Assembly: GCA_964449165.1 (NCBI GenBank)
Contig: CAYVAT010000019.1
Location: 1-59,835, forward strand
Source of the DNA: CAYSCW01 sp964449165
Lineage (GTDB): Bacteria; Acidobacteriota; Aminicenantia; Aminicenantales; Aminicenantaceae
Length of the DNA: 59,835 bases
Reading direction: 5' to 3'
Both the position numbers and the translations under genes were made by a program. Within the stretch, counting starts at the first letter, position 1; each line of letters begins with the position of its first letter. Positions 58,614 through 59,835 of the stretch are shown in pieces. The notes below the pieces were generated by a model, which did not search any database, had not been told where the DNA came from, and was given only the letters and a program-made list of their open reading frames with translations.

Positions 58614-59835
58614 ATGGATATCCAAATCAATTTCGATAGGCTGAAAATAGACATTCAGGCTCTTTCTGAAATCGGCAAGAATCCTCAGGGCGGGGTCAGC
58701 AGGCCTTCCTTCAGCAAACCGGATTTGGAGGCTCGAGAGTGGCTCAAGGGAAAAATCAGAGAGGCAGACCTTTCTCTTCGCCAGGATGGAGCTGGAAACA
58801 TCTTCGGTCGCCTGGAAAGGGAGGGAAAGACAGTGATGGCCGGTTCTCACATCGATTCAGTCATCAATGGGGGGATGTTCGACGGCTCTATTGGTGTACT
58901 CTCGGCCCTTGAATGCCTGAGAAGAATAAAGGAAGAGAATCTTTCTCTGTTGCGATCTTTGGAAGTTGCCTCTTTTACAGATGAGGAAGGGAATCTGGTC
59001 GGAGACTTTCTGGGAAGCCGGGCCTTTGTAGGTCTTCTGGAAAGGCAAAAGCTGGAGCAGGGGCTGACCCAATTCGGCTCACCTCTCACAGAGATCCTCA
59101 AAGGAACTGAGTTCACCATAGACTCCATCCTGGAAGCAGACAAACAGCGCCCTGAAATAGAAGCTTTCCTCGAACTCCATATCGAACAGGGTGAGGTGCT
59201 GGAAACAGAAGGAAAGCCTATAGGTATCGTGGATTGTATCGCCGGGAAACAATACAGATGGTGCTCATTCTTAGGCGAGGCCAGTCATTCCGGCACAACT
59301 CCTTTCGAACTCCGTCGCGATGCCTTTCTTGGCCTGGCCGACTTTGCCTTGAAAAGCACCCAGTATGTGGCCACCCAACATTATGGGAGCCGGCTGACCA
59401 TCGGGAAAGTGGCCGTAAGCCCGGGTACCTTTACCGTCATCCCAGCCAGAGCCGATTTCTCCCTTGACTTCCGGAGTACCTCCACGGAGACACTCGAGGA
59501 GATCAAAAAGTATGTGCTGAAGCTAGGTGAGGATATCGCTTCCACGCGTGGTCTCGGTTTCAGTTCTCTTCTTATGGACAAGACCGAGCCTGTTGTTCCA
59601 TCTGCTAAGATCATTGATCTGATGAAAGAAGAAGCCAATAAGCTGGGATATCCTTTTATCTCCCTCCCCAGCGGAGCAGGACATGATGCTCAGATTTTAG
59701 CCAGTGTCACTGATGTGGGGATGATATTCATCCCCTGTGAAGATGGAATCAGCCATTCCCCTGATGAGAAGATCAACTGGGAGGATTTAGAGAAGGGAGC
59801 CAATCTACTCCTTCAAATACTTATCCGGTTAGCTC
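58614..59835 (+). CDS. Zn-dependent amidohydrolase, N-carbamoyl-amino acid hydrolase/allantoate type (3' end outside window)
   Basis: The frame is open from ATG 58614 to the window end, 407 codons, so the gene lacks only its last few residues. M20-family metal ligands are visible: GSHIDSV, FDGSIGVLSALE, TDEEGN, and a late SGAGHDAQ. HIEQGEVLE and GEASHSGTTP are typical of the N-carbamoyl-L-amino acid hydrolase / allantoate amidohydrolase group. The substrate is not fixed by sequence. No strong ribosome site precedes the ATG, though GAG-rich bases are present. Confidence 0.9.
   Translation, partial: MDIQINFDRLKIDIQALSEIGKNPQGGVSRPSFSKPDLEAREWLKGKIREADLSLRQDGAGNIFGRLEREGKTVMAGSHIDSVINGGMFDGSIGVLSALECLRRIKEENLSLLRSLEVASFTDEEGNLVGDFLGSRAFVGLLERQKLEQGLTQFGSPLTEILKGTEFTIDSILEADKQRPEIEAFLELHIEQGEVLETEGKPIGIVDCIAGKQYRWCSFLGEASHSGTTPFELRRDAFLGLADFALKSTQYVATQHYGSRLTIGKVAVSPGTFTVIPARADFSLDFRSTSTETLEEIKKYVLKLGEDIASTRGLGFSSLLMDKTEPVVPSAKIIDLMKEEANKLGYPFISLPSGAGHDAQILASVTDVGMIFIPCEDGISHSPDEKINWEDLEKGANLLLQILIRLA

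Noticed and set aside
1..59835. CRISPR array, prophage or insertion sequence
   Set aside because: No regularly spaced identical repeats, Cas genes, integrase, transposase or phage structural genes were recognised.

Overview
The window reads as a contig from an anaerobic, Gram-negative (diderm) bacterium. Evidence for anaerobic life: an adenosylcobalamin-dependent ribonucleotide reductase, a two-subunit 2-oxoacid:ferredoxin oxidoreductase, rubrerythrins, rubredoxin, a desulforedoxin-like protein and NifS/NifU-type Fe-S genes. Evidence for an outer membrane: two secreted beta-barrel-like proteins. The mix of AdoCbl-RNR, KorAB, CdaA/CdaR/GlmM, NtrYX and long ThyX would suit the candidate phylum Aminicenantes or an Acidobacteria relative; that is an inference from recall, not a search. 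No phage, insertion sequence or CRISPR array was seen.

Layout. 1-1000: a minus-strand tRNA-Thr/Tyr/Gly/Thr-tuf operon with a strong promoter, back to back with the promoter of a plus-strand purine block (purB, purS, purQ, purL, an outer membrane protein, purN, tyrS; 1004-8623). 8620-12272 (minus): long ThyX, a FAD amine oxidase and an ornithine cyclodeaminase-like protein. 12273-12620: a geneless gap filled by two copies of a palindromic repeat. 12621-14336: PolX. 14370-21605 (minus): rtcB-archease-NAPRT, an AmmeMemoRadiSam-type radical SAM protein, nth and class II RNR. 21772-28993 (minus): ferritin-like protein, rubrerythrin, nadA, a STAS protein, tusA, nifU, nifS-like, nfu, korB and korA, headed by a sigma-54 promoter and flanked by a GAF-PAS-AAA+ sigma-54 activator (29144-31171). 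31362-38551 (minus): a lysine-rich zinc protein, alr, purA, a porin-like protein, NADH:rubredoxin-type oxidoreductase, rubredoxin, ferritin-like protein, desulforedoxin-like protein and mutM. 38700-40908 (plus): two small membrane proteins and ftsE-ftsX. 40942-41586 (minus): endonuclease V. 42030-49881 (plus): RodZ-like protein, NtrY, NtrX-like protein, AGCS symporter, MgtE, RecO. 50035-51770: an orphan CHC2 zinc protein and a radical SAM protein. 51821-51893 (minus): tRNA-Ala. 52087-59835 (plus): ftsH, folP, cdaA, cdaR, glmM, pdxJ and a Zn amidohydrolase cut by the window end.

Most notable observations: (1) the NifS-like protein next to NifU/Nfu/TusA has Asn-Gln where cysteine desulfurases have His-Lys, so the PLP lysine is missing while the catalytic Cys loop is kept; (2) a family of roughly 75-nt palindromic elements, with a core of 40 identical bases and compensatory arms, occurs in three separate intergenic gaps; (3) a consensus sigma-54 promoter heads the kor/nif operon beside its likely activator; (4) a tandem ThyX splits the usual active-site motifs between its two halves; (5) an NtrX-like regulator has lost GAFTGA, the Walker B Asp and both arginine fingers; (6) ftsX appears to start at CTG and would be truncated by ordinary gene callers. 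Promoter calls rest on reading -35/-10 hexamers by eye.
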